DNA of 64,000 bases from Bog-793 sp963803025. Lineage in GTDB: Bacteria; Actinomycetota; Acidimicrobiia; Acidimicrobiales; Bog-793. This document shows positions 51,598-61,154 of this stretch, piece by piece. The position numbers and the translations under genes are program-made. Every line of letters begins with the position of its first letter. Positions within the stretch are counted from its first letter, which is position 1. The DNA lies in the NCBI GenBank assembly GCA_963803025.1, contig CAWDKZ010000009.1:49750-113749 (forward strand). Reading direction: 5' to 3'. Below the pieces are notes generated by a model. It did no database searches and had not been told where the DNA came from. It saw nothing but the letters and a program-made list of their open reading frames with translations.

Positions 51598-53192
51598 GTA
51601 AGTGTTCAGCACGGCCGAGGCATGCCTCGTAGGGAAATGTTGAAGAACGCGCGCGACCAGCGCGTTTGCATCTCGCGGGTGCTCGCGTTTTGCCCTTGAA
51701 AATGCTGGACTTTGTATGTGGACGAGGAGCGGACTGGAGGGCCTTCGTATGAGGAGCTGGCCGAGCTCGTCGCCGCCCAAGCCGCGACCATCAAGGCGCA
51801 AGCTGGGAAGATAGAGCAGTTGGAGTCCCGCGTCGCCGAGCTGGAACGCCGCCTGGGGCAGAACTCGGGCAACTCGGGCTTGCCTTCGTCACGCGATCCG
51901 GTCGCCGAGCGGAAACGACAGGCCGAGGAGAAGAAGCGGCGCTCGGAGGCTGCTCGCTCGCCGAAGCGGCGCCAGGGCAAGCAACCGGGCTCGAAGGGGA
52001 CGACGCTTGAGCTCTCGGAGGACCCTGACGAGATAATCGACCACCGCCCCGAGCGCTGCGGCGACTGCGGGTCGGCTCTAGACGAGTCCGATGACCGCGG
52101 CTATAAGCGACGCCAGGTGGTCGAGCTGGCGGACGTGAAACCGACGGTGACCGAGCACCGTGCCCACACCTACGGCTGTTCCTGCGGGGGCGACACGACG
52201 GCTGCGTTCCCCGAGGCGGTGCGGTCCCCGGTCAGCTACGGCCCGCGGGCCCGAGCTGTCGTGGCCTACCTGCTGGGCCGCCAGCACGTCCCGAACCGCC
52301 GGGTGGCCGAAGCCATGGCCGACCTGTTCGGCCTGGAGATCTCGACCGGGGCGGTCGACTCGATCTATGCCGAGGCGGGCAGGCGCCTGAAGGGCTTCAT
52401 CGTCGCTCTCGTCGCTTTGCTGAAGAGCCTGCCCGTGCTGCACGTGGACGAGACGAGCGACCGGGTCGGGACGATGAACTGCTGGATGCACGTCGTGTCG
52501 AGCAGGCTCTACACCTTGATCCACGCCTCGGCGACGAGAGGTGAGGCGGCGATCGATGAGGCCGGGGTGTTGAGGGGCTACACCGGCGTGGTCGTGCACG
52601 ACCGCTTGGCCATGTACTTCAAGCTCAAACGGGCCAAGCACGGACTGTGCGGAGCCCATCTGCTCCGCGACTTGGCCGACGTCGCCGTCGTCGCCACCCA
52701 GACCGCCTGGGCGGCCGGGCTGGCCGCGCTCTTGGTCGAGGTCAACGCCGCCTGCGACGAAGCGCGCCGCCGGGGTTGGCGCCAGCTCGGGCTCAAAGAT
52801 AGGCGCTCGTTCACGAAGCGCTACGACGAGCTCGTCGCCATGGGCCTTGCTGCCAACAAAGAGCCGGTCGATCGCAAGCGCAACCCAGTCGAACGGCGCT
52901 CGTTTAACCTCGCTACCGCCTTTGCCACCCACAAGCGGTCCATCCTGAGGTTTATGACCGACCTGCAAGTCCCGCTCACGAACAATCAGGCCGAGAGAGA
53001 CTTGAGGCCCTCCAAACTTCACCGCAAGATCTCGGGTTGTTTCCGCAGCCAGGCCGGCGCCGAGCGCTTCGCCAACCTCCGCAGCTACCTGTCGACCACC
53101 CGCAAGAACGGCATCTCCGCCATCGACGCCCTCACCCAGCTCTTCGCGGGCGACCCATGGATGCCGCCATCACCGAGTAGGTGAACAGTTAC
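51598..53192 (+). mobile_element. Complete IS66-family element (1595 bp)
   Basis: The ends are imperfect inverted repeats (GTAAGTGTTCAGC and, reversed, GTAACTGTTCACC), flanked by exact GCGAACCC duplications. One gene, tnpC, fills it; tnpA and tnpB are absent, as in the ISBst12-like subgroup. An exact duplication and an intact gene suggest a recent insertion. Confidence 0.88.
51712..53184 (+). CDS. IS66-family transposase TnpC
   Basis: The 490-aa DDE transposase has an N-terminal coiled coil (QAATIKAQAGKIEQLESRVA) and the leucine-zipper/basic region LGQNSGNSGLPSSRDP. A zinc-finger-like region follows (RPERCGDCGSALDES), then the catalytic core: VLHVDETSDRV, GVVVHDRLAMYF and the C-terminal VPLTNNQAERDLRPSKLHRK holding the Glu. 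No frameshift is seen. The start is uncertain (TTG 51712, GTG 51718 possible). The stop overlaps the right inverted repeat. Confidence 0.93.
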   Translation: MYVDEERTGGPSYEELAELVAAQAATIKAQAGKIEQLESRVAELERRLGQNSGNSGLPSSRDPVAERKRQAEEKKRRSEAARSPKRRQGKQPGSKGTTLELSEDPDEIIDHRPERCGDCGSALDESDDRGYKRRQVVELADVKPTVTEHRAHTYGCSCGGDTTAAFPEAVRSPVSYGPRARAVVAYLLGRQHVPNRRVAEAMADLFGLEISTGAVDSIYAEAGRRLKGFIVALVALLKSLPVLHVDETSDRVGTMNCWMHVVSSRLYTLIHASATRGEAAIDEAGVLRGYTGVVVHDRLAMYFKLKRAKHGLCGAHLLRDLADVAVVATQTAWAAGLAALLVEVNAACDEARRRGWRQLGLKDRRSFTKRYDELVAMGLAANKEPVDRKRNPVERRSFNLATAFATHKRSILRFMTDLQVPLTNNQAERDLRPSKLHRKISGCFRSQAGAERFANLRSYLSTTRKNGISAIDALTQLFAGDPWMPPSPSR

Positions 53193-53518
53193 GCGAACCC
53201 TGACCCAGTCCCAGAAGGAGTACGAATGCAAGACTGTCCAGGCAGCCCCACTCGGCGACGCCGACAAGGCGCGCATCCCCGCGTTGGCCACCGATGTTCC
53301 GCCGTGTGTCAGATCCGCGGATTCCTCAGCGATTTGCAAACGCATTATGTACCGGCTCATCGACGACATAATCCTCCTATGCAACGGCGCCGTCACTGCC
53401 CAAGTGCGCTTCAAATGGGTCGGACCACCACCTTCAGGTCACTGTTGCCCTGCCCGTGCCACAAGCCCGGCGCACGCCAGGAAGGGCTCAAGCACCGACC
53501 AGCGCCGCCGGGTCGGAG
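53193..53518. other. Stretch without a recognisable gene, right of IS66
   Basis: The second target duplication lies at 53193-53200. Frames on both strands are short and show no domain. It was probably continuous with the SDR upstream region before IS66 inserted. Confidence 0.4.
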
Positions 53519-53950
53519 TCAGCCATGGTGGGAGATGTGCTCTTCTCGGTAGCGGCAAGTCGCGGCCATGGAGCAGTAGTCGCAAGTCTCGCCGGTGTGC
53601 TCCACGTCAGGACCGATGCCGATCACGAGCGAGGTCGACTTCTTCGGCATCATCATGCACGCGTCATTCAGCCTGATACCCGCCGATGCCGCGTCGAGGA
53701 GGGCGAAGACCTGGCGTTGGCCGCTGGCAACTGGCCAGCTCACGAGACCTGGGCTCAAAGGGACCGTGGTGCATAGTCCCGTGGCACTTGCGTCTTCGTC
53801 CACGCGCTGGCAAATTGCTTGGCCGAGCAGGTCGACCGCGGCCGAGCCGAAGGCGTCGAGCGCGACGGCCATGGGCAAAGCTCCACTGGATGACATCGCG
53901 GATCTTGCGCATAGCGGAGTCACTAGTCTCACAAAGAAAGTCCACGCTCC
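53519..53950 (-). pseudogene. Corrinoid methyltransferase/MetH reactivation-domain-like fragment
   Basis: The minus strand encodes ALDAFGSAAVDLLGQAICQR, LCTTVPLSPGLVSWPVASGQ, then GIRLNDACMMMPKKSTSLVI and a Cys cluster (CDYCSMAATCRYREEH). This matches the stand-alone vitamin-B12-dependent methionine-synthase activation domain family with its MMxPKKS core and C-terminal CxxC...C. Such proteins work with corrinoid methyltransferases. The N-terminal part of the family (about 80 residues) has no visible start; upstream sequence is unrelated. I treat it as a fragment, though a short functional product cannot be excluded. Confidence 0.55.
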
Positions 53951-54253
53951 GGGGCCATACAAGCGGCTTGTAAAACGGGATCCCCTCACCCTCTTAATGA
54001 CATTCCTATGTCGTGGAGTGATTGGTTTGGTAACCCCGAGTGTTGTCGCACGCAGGTCTCCATGGCGAGGGTGGACCTTCACGCTTTCGGCAGGGTGCGT
54101 GGAGGGCACGGGCTGCCCTTCTCTGCTCGGCGTGCCGGCCGAACACTGACCAGGCGCTCACGCGGGAGCGGTCAGGCGCTCCTTCATCACATCAAACTGG
54201 GCATTTCTATTCTGACACCCTACAGAGCTGACACGTGAATAGGAGTTTGCCGC

Positions 54254-55185
54254 GTGAAAGCCGAATTGGCTTTTCGGCCATTACCAAGTCACACTGTTAC
54301 CGTGGGGACAATCGGGTATTCGGACGATGGGTATGCGATCCTCGACAGCCACTGCCATGCCTGGCGCCGGTGGCCCTATCCGCCGCTCGTTCCGGACGAG
54401 GACAGCCGGGGAACGATCGACCAGCTCCTCTACGAGATGGACACGAACGGCATCGAGCAGGCCCTCGTGGTATGCGCCGCGATAGAGGACAACCCGGACA
54501 ACGTCGAGTACGTAGCCTTCCGCCAGCAGACCGCCATCCTGGCCGATTCCACGTTGCGGCCGACCTCGACTGCACTTGGAGCGCCACCTACCACACGCCG
54601 GGCGGCGCAGACCGGTTGCGCGCGCTCGACGACCGTACAAACTGGCCGGCTTCACTCACTACGTAGAGGAACGCAACGACGGCTGGCTGCTGAGCGACGA
54701 GGCGGAGTCGGTCTTTAGAGTCGCCGCCGAGCGGCGAGTTCGTCGTCGGTCTCGCCGCGGGCCCTGCATGGCAGGCCGATCTCCGAGCGATAGCCCGTCG
54801 TCACCCGAGCGTCCCGGTGCTGTGCCACCACCTCGGCGGTATTCTGGCTGGGGGTGGCCTTGACTCTATGACCTGGCCGAGGTGGTCGCCTCCGCCGTGG
54901 TGCCAAATATCTCGTGAAGGTCTCCGGCTTCCACTACTGCTCCGAGCGCGAGCTGGGACCACCCCTGGCCGGACGCCGTAGCCGTGCTGGGCCGGATCTT
55001 CGACGCCTTCGGGCCGGGGCGGCTCTGCTGGGGTCGGACTTCCCGGCTTCGAAGCGGTCTGCACGTTCCGCCAGTCGCTCGAGGTCGTGCGCACGCATTG
55101 TCCGTTTTTCACCCGGGAAGATCTGCACCTCGTGCTGGGCGAGACGCTGCGAGGCGTCCTCGTCACCCGTCATCCCGTCAGCTAA
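54254..55185 (+). pseudogene. Amidohydrolase family 2 (lactonase-like), frameshifted
   Basis: GTG 54254 has AGGAG 8 bp upstream, so this was a real gene start. The N-terminus holds the metal motif in ILDSHCHAWRRWPYPP (HxH), then IDQLLYEMDTNGIEQALVV. The frame then shifts near 54530, 54635 and 54735 and again later; continuing pieces read HVAADLDCTWSATYHTPGG, YKLAGFTHYVEERNDGWLL, SVPVLCHHLGG, LGRIFDAFGPGRLCWG and the end HLVLGETLRGVLVTRHPVS. The relatives are PF04909 hydrolases such as sugar lactonases. Four or more shifts exclude a functional product as read. Confidence 0.75.
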
Positions 55186-55186
55186 A

Positions 55187-56231
55187 CGCAGCGGCCCTCC
55201 CGTCTCGCCAGCCGGGCCCGGGCTTCCCGTGGGGCGCAGCCGAACCGTTCCGGGGGTGAGTTCGTTCAGCGGTTCGAGGCCCTCGAAGTGACGCAGGCAC
55301 TCGTCCACCATGAGGGAGAAGAAACGGCGCCGGCTCTCCTCAGTGACCCCGGCGAGATGCGGGGAGACGAAGACGTTTCGCAGGTCGACGAACTGGCGAG
55401 TCGAGAGGCAGCGGCTCCGGGTCGAAGACATCGAGGCAGGCGATGACGTCACCCCGCTGCAAGCGGGCGATGAGTGCAGCCGTGCCAACCACCTTGCCCC
55501 GGGAGACGTTGACGAAGACGCAGCCGAGCTGGAGCCGTTCGAGCTCGTCGGCGCCGAGCATTCCCCCGGTCGGGCGGGGTAGCGGCACGAGAACGAAGAC
55601 GACGTCGGACCCGAGGACGGTATTCAGGGGTCCGAACACGACTCCGTAGGGCTCGGCCAGCTCGCTCGGCACGAACGGGTCGAAAACCAGGACCTCGACC
55701 TCGAAGGGACGCAGGAGCTCGACGAGGCGACGCGCCAAATGGCCGAAGCCGATCATGCCGACGCGCTTGTGGCTCAGCTCCGCGCCGTCGAAGCCCGGGC
55801 CCGAACGCTCGGCCACCGGCACGAAGGCAGGCTCGTGGGCGATCATCCGGCGGAAGATTGCCCCGGCGTTTCGGAGCCCTACAAGGGCGAGGCCGAGCGC
55901 CCACTCGGCAGTGGGCCAGGACGAGCCGTGAGTCGTGTCGACGACCCGCACACCGCGCTCGTGTGCGGCCGCGACGTCCAGGCGATAACGCGAAGCGGTC
56001 GCCTTCGAGCTCGCCGAGCAGGGTGAGATGCGGCGCACCTGCGAGGACTTCCGGACTCACAAAAGGCGCGCCGTGGCAGACGAGGAGCGACGTCGAGGCT
56101 TGCCGCGAAGTCAGCCAGGTCCGCCTCGGCCCCGGCGTCGCGGGGCGCCGGGCCCTCGAGGCCGAGGCCACAGAGAAGGGCCGGTAGGAGAAATCGGCGA
56201 CCGGCTCCAGGCGGGCGATGTCCGCTGTCAT
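55187..56231 (-). pseudogene. D-isomer-specific 2-hydroxyacid dehydrogenase, frameshifted
   Basis: ATG 56231 starts MTADIARLEPVADFSYRPF. Later frames hold HGAPFVSPEVLAGAPHLTLL, then ERGVRVVDTTHGSSWPTAEW and KRVGMIGFGHLARRLVELLR (NAD-binding GxGxxG), GCVFVNVSRGKVV, VIACLDVFDPEPLP and NVFVSPHLAGVTEESRRRF with the catalytic His. The catalytic Arg/Glu regions are present but on different frames; at least two shifts (near 56025 and 55430). It overlaps the preceding gene's stop as ATGA, so it was part of the operon to its right. Confidence 0.75.
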
Positions 56232-57443
56232 CGACGTAACTCCCGGCGCACGGCCTGGTTGCATGCCAGCCCGACCTGGCCACGCCTGCCCGCCGAGCCC
56301 GTAGCGGGCCGGTCATCTGATCGCCACCGAGCCGTCCTCGCGGAAGGCGTGCGGGAGAGGTCGGCCGAAAGCGGCGGATGCAGGGCGATTCCGGCGTCGT
56401 CGAGCTCGATCCCGAGCCCGGGGCGGTCCGGAGCGAGCAGGTAGCCGTCGCGCACCTCGATCACGTGGTCCACGACGTCGGTCCAGCGGGGCTCGTCCTG
56501 GGGCACGTGCTCCTGGACTTCCCAGTTCGGGACGCAGATGCCCAGCTGGACGAGGGCGGCGACGGCCACCGGCCCGGAGGGGACGGCATGGGGGATGACC
56601 CCGGCGTGGAAGGATTCCGCGAGCGCGCAGATCTTCTTCACGTGCGTGATGCCGCCAGCGATGCCGACGTCGGGCCGGACGTAGGCGATCCCGGGCCGCT
56701 CGAGGTACTCGGCGAACTCCCAGATCGTCGTGTTGCGTTCGCCTGCCGCGACCGGGAGGGCGACCTTGGCGGCGAAGCCCGCAGCGCCGCGACGCTGTCG
56801 GGGGGGATCGGGTCCTCGACGAAGAGGGGCCGGAAACGGGCGAGCTCGCCGCACAACAGCACGGCGTCGCCTGCGGTCATGTTGCGGTGCAGCTCGACTC
56901 CGAGGTCGATCTCCCAACCCACGGTCTCCCGGACGGCCGCGAAGCGGGCCACGAGGTCCTCGATCCGCGCTGCTTGGCGCATCAGCGTGGTGCTCGTTCT
57001 GGAAGAGCAGGATCTTCAGCGCGCTGTAGCCCTCCACCTCGACGGCTCGGCGCGCGGAGTCGACCAGCTCCTCGGTCGAGTGCTCGTCGACGAGCACCTT
57101 CATGGCGCGGACCGCCCGGCGGGCCCGGCCGCCCAGGAGCTGCCAGACGGGCACCTCGAAGTGCTTGCCCTTCAGGTCCCACAGCGCCTGGTCGACGGCG
57201 CTGATGGCCCCGGTCACGGCCATGCCCCGAAAGCTGAGGGCGCGGTAGAGGCGAGCCAGTGGTGCTCCACGTCGAAGGCGTCGCGTCCTTCAGGGACGGG
57301 CCGAACGACCGGACGATCTCGGCCACAGCCGTCGGCCAGCCGAAGAAGGTCGACTCTCCGACTCCCGAGGTGCCGTCGTCGCCGACGACCCGCACGTAGC
57401 AGGCACTGCCGGCGGGAATGGCTTCGACAGACGCTATGCGCAT
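56228..57443 (-). pseudogene. Enolase-superfamily dehydratase (mandelate racemase/MLE type), frameshifted
   Basis: ATG 57443 starts MRIASVEAIPAGSACYVRVV, the usual N-terminal capping domain. Later pieces are AVDQALWDLKGKHFEVPVWQ, EGYSALKILLFQNEH, RETVGWEIDLGVELHRNMTA (metal Asp region), FVEDPIPPDS (second ligand), PVAAGERN (third) and YVRPDVGIAGGITHVKKICA. The order fits MR-subgroup sugar-acid dehydratases. At least three frame changes (near 57250, 57000 and 56800) make it inactive as read. Confidence 0.75.
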
Positions 57444-57449
57444 GATCTC

Positions 57450-58028
57450 ATCGCTCCTCGCGACCAGGCGGTCCGCCGTCGGGCCGTGCCGCGCGTGAGT
57501 ACGCTCAGTCAACAGTCTCGGAGGGTAGTAGACGAACTCCGGCTCGATCCGGACTCGCGGAGCCGAGATGAGCTCGATGATCATCGGGCACGCCGGGCGG
57601 CTTGGAAGTAGGCGAAGGCGCCGTCGCCCTCGGCGCCGAAGCCCCTGGCGCTCTGCAGCGGCGTGAATCCGGCGGCCGAGGGCCTCGGCGACCGCCTGCC
57701 GGGTGGTCCGGCACGTACTTGCCGATGTGGTGCAGACCCTCGCCGTGGGCCGCGAGGTGGTCGGCGAAGATGCTCGGCCCACGCGAGCGGCTGCACCAGC
57801 TCGAACTGGTGCTCGCCCTGCCAGGCGAGCGCGTGGCGGAGGGAGAACTCCACCTCTTCGCCGTGGTAGCGCATCTCCTTGAGCAGGGGCGGCTCGAGCC
57901 GGTAGCCGGTCCAGGGGCCGATCCCCAAGAGCTCGGGCCCACCGCCGCACCGCCTCGTCCAGGTCCTCGACGACCACCGCGCACTGCTTGAAGGGCGGGG
58001 CCAGAAGCTGGGGATGGGTCTCGCTCAT
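57450..58028 (-). pseudogene. VOC (glyoxalase/bleomycin-resistance fold) protein, frameshifted
   Basis: ATG 58028 begins MSETHPQLLAPPFKQCAVVV; further pieces in shifting frames are EDLDEAVRRW, LGIGPWTGYRLEPPLLKEM, HGEEVEFSLRHALAWQGEHQ, LAAHGEGLHHIGKYVPD and GAEGDGAFAYFQA. These resemble the methylmalonyl-CoA epimerase and glyoxalase branch. Two or three shifts break it. It lies between the Gfo/Idh/MocA-like and enolase-type genes. Confidence 0.65.
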
Positions 58029-58039
58029 GGCTGCGTCGC

Positions 58040-59290
58040 CTATCTTGTCGCCGAACGAGCCCGAGCGCCACGTCAACGGGCTCCTGGGCGACCGACACCG
58101 TCCCATCGGCGACTTCGGCGATGCGCACGGCAGCCGCGCGAGCTCGCGGGATTCGGCGACCGCCCAGACTCCGGCCACGGCGCGAAGGCCAGCCAAGCCC
58201 GTCGACCTCCGGGGACCGGCGCTCGGCAGACGGCGCCGGCGAAGTCGTCGAGCTCGATAGCGATCGTCGCCGCGTCGACCTCGGCGAAGGGGAGGTCGTA
58301 CTCGGTTCCCTCCGGGCCGAAGAACGAGGCGGCCACTCCTTCGAGCTCGAAGCCGCCGAGCTCCTTCCGCAGCTCTGCCCCGCTCAGCGTCCGATCGCCG
58401 AGCTGAACGACGACGGCTCCACCCGAGCGATCGGGCGGGACGCTCATCGACCCGAGGCGGCCGTGCACGCTGCGCTGGATCCACTGGCGCCCGGGACCCG
58501 AGGGAAGGTAGGTGCAGCTGGACGAGCACGCCCGAAGCCGTCTCGTAGAGCGCGACCAGGGAATCCTCGCCGGTCGCCCGCATGACACCGGGCGAAACCT
58601 CCTCGATACCCGTGATCGGGGGAGCGCCGGGAGCCAGGAGTCGGAAGGGCTCGGCAACGAAAGCCGAGCCGAACACTCGCTCGAGCTCGCCGTGGTAGTA
58701 GGAGAAGATGTCGATGTAGTGCACGCCCATGTCGAGAGCGATCGAGCCCGAGTCGCGAAAGTGGCGCCATGGGCTGATGACGACGGCGTCATTGCCGCCG
58801 ACGTTCGTCTCGATCATGAGGTGCACCTCGCCGAGCAGGCCCTGCTCGAGCACCGCCCGAGCGAGGCGGTTCGGCCCGTCCCTGCGGTAGTTCTCGGCCG
58901 TCGCCAGCACGGCACCGGATGCACGGCCGCGTCGAGGATCGCCCGGCAGGCCCGCACGGTGATCCCGAGCGGCTTCTCGCAGATGACGTGCAAGCCGGCG
59001 GCGAGCGCAGGAACGGCGACGAGATGGTGGGTTGCCGAGTCGGTCACGACATCAAGCGCTTCGACGGGGCCGCTCGCGATCAGCTCCTCATGTTCCGAGA
59101 ACACCGCCGGACGCGCGCCCAGGAGCTCCTCGGCGAGGTCGGCGGCTTCCTCGGCTGCGGCGCGAAGCGGGTCGCACACGACCGTAACGTCGAAGCCCTT
59201 GGCACCGACTCGGGCGAGCGCCTCGTAGGCGCGGAGATGTCGGCGACCCATGCCACCGCATCCGACAAGACCTATGGAGAGACGATCCAC
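58040..59290 (-). pseudogene. Gfo/Idh/MocA-type oxidoreductase, frameshifted
   Basis: GTG 59290 has GGAGG 7 bp upstream. The N-terminal Rossmann motif IGLVGCGGMGRRHLRAYEAL and the signature HVICEKPLGITVRACRAIL (EKP) are in the first frame. Near 58910 the frame changes; the second frame has GLLGEVHLMIETNVGGNDAV, DSGSIALDMGVHYIDIFSYY (catalytic HxxD region), and another change near 58440 precedes AELRKELGGFELEGVAASFF. The family oxidises sugars and cyclitols with NAD(P). It would be the first gene of the decayed operon. Confidence 0.75.
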
Positions 59291-59338
59291 TGCCGAGCCT
59301 CCAGATGTACGCGTTGTTCTCATCACGTCTTTACATCC

Positions 59339-59383
59339 TATTAGTTTAGTTTACCACAACGTATTAGTTCAGCTCACCACAAC
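59339..59383. repeat. Tandem near-identical 22-bp repeats upstream of the decayed operon
   Basis: TATTAGTTTAGTTTACCACA AC-type sequence at 59339-59360 recurs at 59362-59383 with 19 of 22 matches (shared core ACCACAAC), spaced 23 bp, about two helical turns. It lies ~50 bp upstream of the Gfo/Idh/MocA-like start in locally AT-rich DNA, so it may be a double operator for the regulator of this operon. Confidence 0.5.
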
Positions 59384-59819
59384 CAGTCAGGTCTCAGCCG
59401 ACGCCGGTAACCACGGCCCGGCCGTGAAGAGTTGGCGGAGGGCGTGTCGAGCCGGTTCTTGCCACGGACATTGCTGTTAAGAACTGCGGTGGATGTAGCT
59501 GCGGATAGTGGCGAACGCAGCAACGTCGTAACTGCGGATGGTCCTGCTGATCTTGTCATGGACCTTCAGTATGCGAAGAACCCGCCGACTCATTGTCGAA
59601 GGGCACAGCCACTCCGAGGTCCGCAGCCGGTAGAGCCCTCCTCCATGTCGAACGGTACTCCGATGCCCGGCGGACACCCGCAGTGGCTTGAGAGTAGTCA
59701 GGTCCTCGCTCCGAAACGGTGATCTATTCCTTCGTCTTGGTAGGACCCCGCCGGACGCGGATAGCCAGTGAACGGTCGACGCGAGCCACGCAGAAATCGG
59801 TTGTTGTGCAGCGGCTATT
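59384..59819. other. Stretch without an identifiable gene
   Basis: Only short frames occur on either strand. It may hold the eroded end of the neighbouring ISAs1-type element, but I see no terminal repeats. Confidence 0.35.
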
Positions 59820-60375
59820 GCAGCCGCTGCAGGCCGATGACCGCGAGGGTCGTCGTATAGTCCCAGGCGACCCAGCGCAGGTCGGCGGCGATGCTCTTGA
59901 AGCCGTTGAGGCGAATGATCAAGATTGCGAGGTTGCGCAGGGGCGAGCACCTGAGGCGCAGCGCGGACTCGCATCTGTGAGCGATCCTCATCGAAGGTCC
60001 GACAGCGGTGGTGGTGGCTACGGTTCTCGATGTCCCAATGCCCGCGGATGTGGCAGGCGAACTCGGCAGGGCCAGCCTGCCAAGGCGACAGATCGGTGAC
60101 GTAGTAGGACGTCTCCATCGCGGTCATGCATCGGCGAGGTTTCCCCCGCTCGCGTCGACCGCGACGAACTGGCGAGCCGAGGCAAAACCAAGCTTTGCTG
60201 CGAGGGCCTCCGAAATCGTCACGACCTGGAAGTAGCGGTGCACGGTGCTCCCATGACCTTTGTCGCGGGTCTCGTGGACCACCGGGGCTTGTGCACAGAG
60301 GCGGTCGGCCGCCTTGGCTAGGTTCGGCTGGTTACCCTTCAACCCAAACGCGTAGTGCGCGCCCCGCTTTGGCCG
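59820..60375 (-). pseudogene. ISAs1-family transposase, C-terminal remnant
   Basis: Two frames cover the family's C-terminal half: YAFGLKGNQPNLAKAADRL, ETRDKGHGSTVHRYFQVV, then ETSYYVTDLSPWQAGPAEFA, HIRGHWDIENRSHHHRCRTF and DEDRSQMRVRAAPQVLA with the catalytic Glu in 'WDIEN'. The frame changes near 60125. The N-terminal catalytic Asp residues are lost where IS30 sequence begins. Confidence 0.7.
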
Positions 60376-61140
60376 TTTCAACAGGTCTTCGCAACGAACT
60401 CGGCGAGCTTTTCCGATGGTTTCATCCAGCCGAAGGTTTGTCGAGGCCGGTCGTTGACTCGCTGCGGCGGCGCCGAGGTCAGCCTCGCTGTGGACACTCA
60501 TTGCCGTTCGGGAAGTACTGGTCCCCAAGAGGCCGTTGGTGTTCTAGTTCGATCCCCGCTGCCAAGGTGAGTGAGGTCGCAGAAATGAACAGCCACGCCG
60601 GTGTCGATGCTAAAGCGGGCGTGCTCGGACATCTCTTGGTCCTAGTCTCTGGTGATCGTTCGGCGGAGTCGACTGGCAAGATGACAATCTTTTTCGCCAT
60701 GGCCTCACGAACTGTCTCAGCCCGGTGGTCGCCGTCCAGGTGCACGAGCATCGCGAAGCGGGTGGAGCGCTCTACCAAAGTCGCGATGGCGCTCGTACGG
60801 TCCTTGGCCATGATGTGGTCGCCCTCCCAGTTGCCGGGCACCGTCCGGTCTTTCACCTCGGCCGGCCGCTCGGAGATCATGACCTGGCCGACGATCTTTC
60901 CTCTTCTGAGCTCGCCCCGGTTCTGGGACCAGCGGGAGACCCTGCCGGTCCGCATGCACGCCGTGAACCCTTTTCGAAGCTCACCGAGTCCTTGCACAAA
61001 GAGGCTCTTGCAGATTGTCTCGTGGCTCACCGACATCGCCTCATCGTCGCCGAACTTGAGCCTAGGGGGAAATGCCTTCCCCTCGCTCCAGCTTGGGCGC
61101 GCACATCGAGGACATGGTCCGGGTGAATGACTGGAGTGAT
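60376..61140 (-). pseudogene. IS30-family transposase remnant
   Basis: The main frame reads AMSVSHETICKSLFVQGLGE, ACMRTGRVSRWS, VMISERPAEVKDRTVPGNWE and GDHIMAKDRTSAIATLVERS with catalytic Asp positions. It changes frame near 60560 and ends in SVHSEADLGAAAASQRP and LRLDETIGKA, the degenerate IS30 C-terminus. The N-terminal helix-turn-helix is missing. It abuts ISAs1 and IS110 sequences on either side. Confidence 0.7.
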
Positions 61141-61154
61141 CGCTTGGTGAGGTA

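Noticed and set aside
51496..51699. 67-codon ORF spanning the IS66 left end
   Set aside because: It crosses the IS boundary and target duplication and shows no domain.
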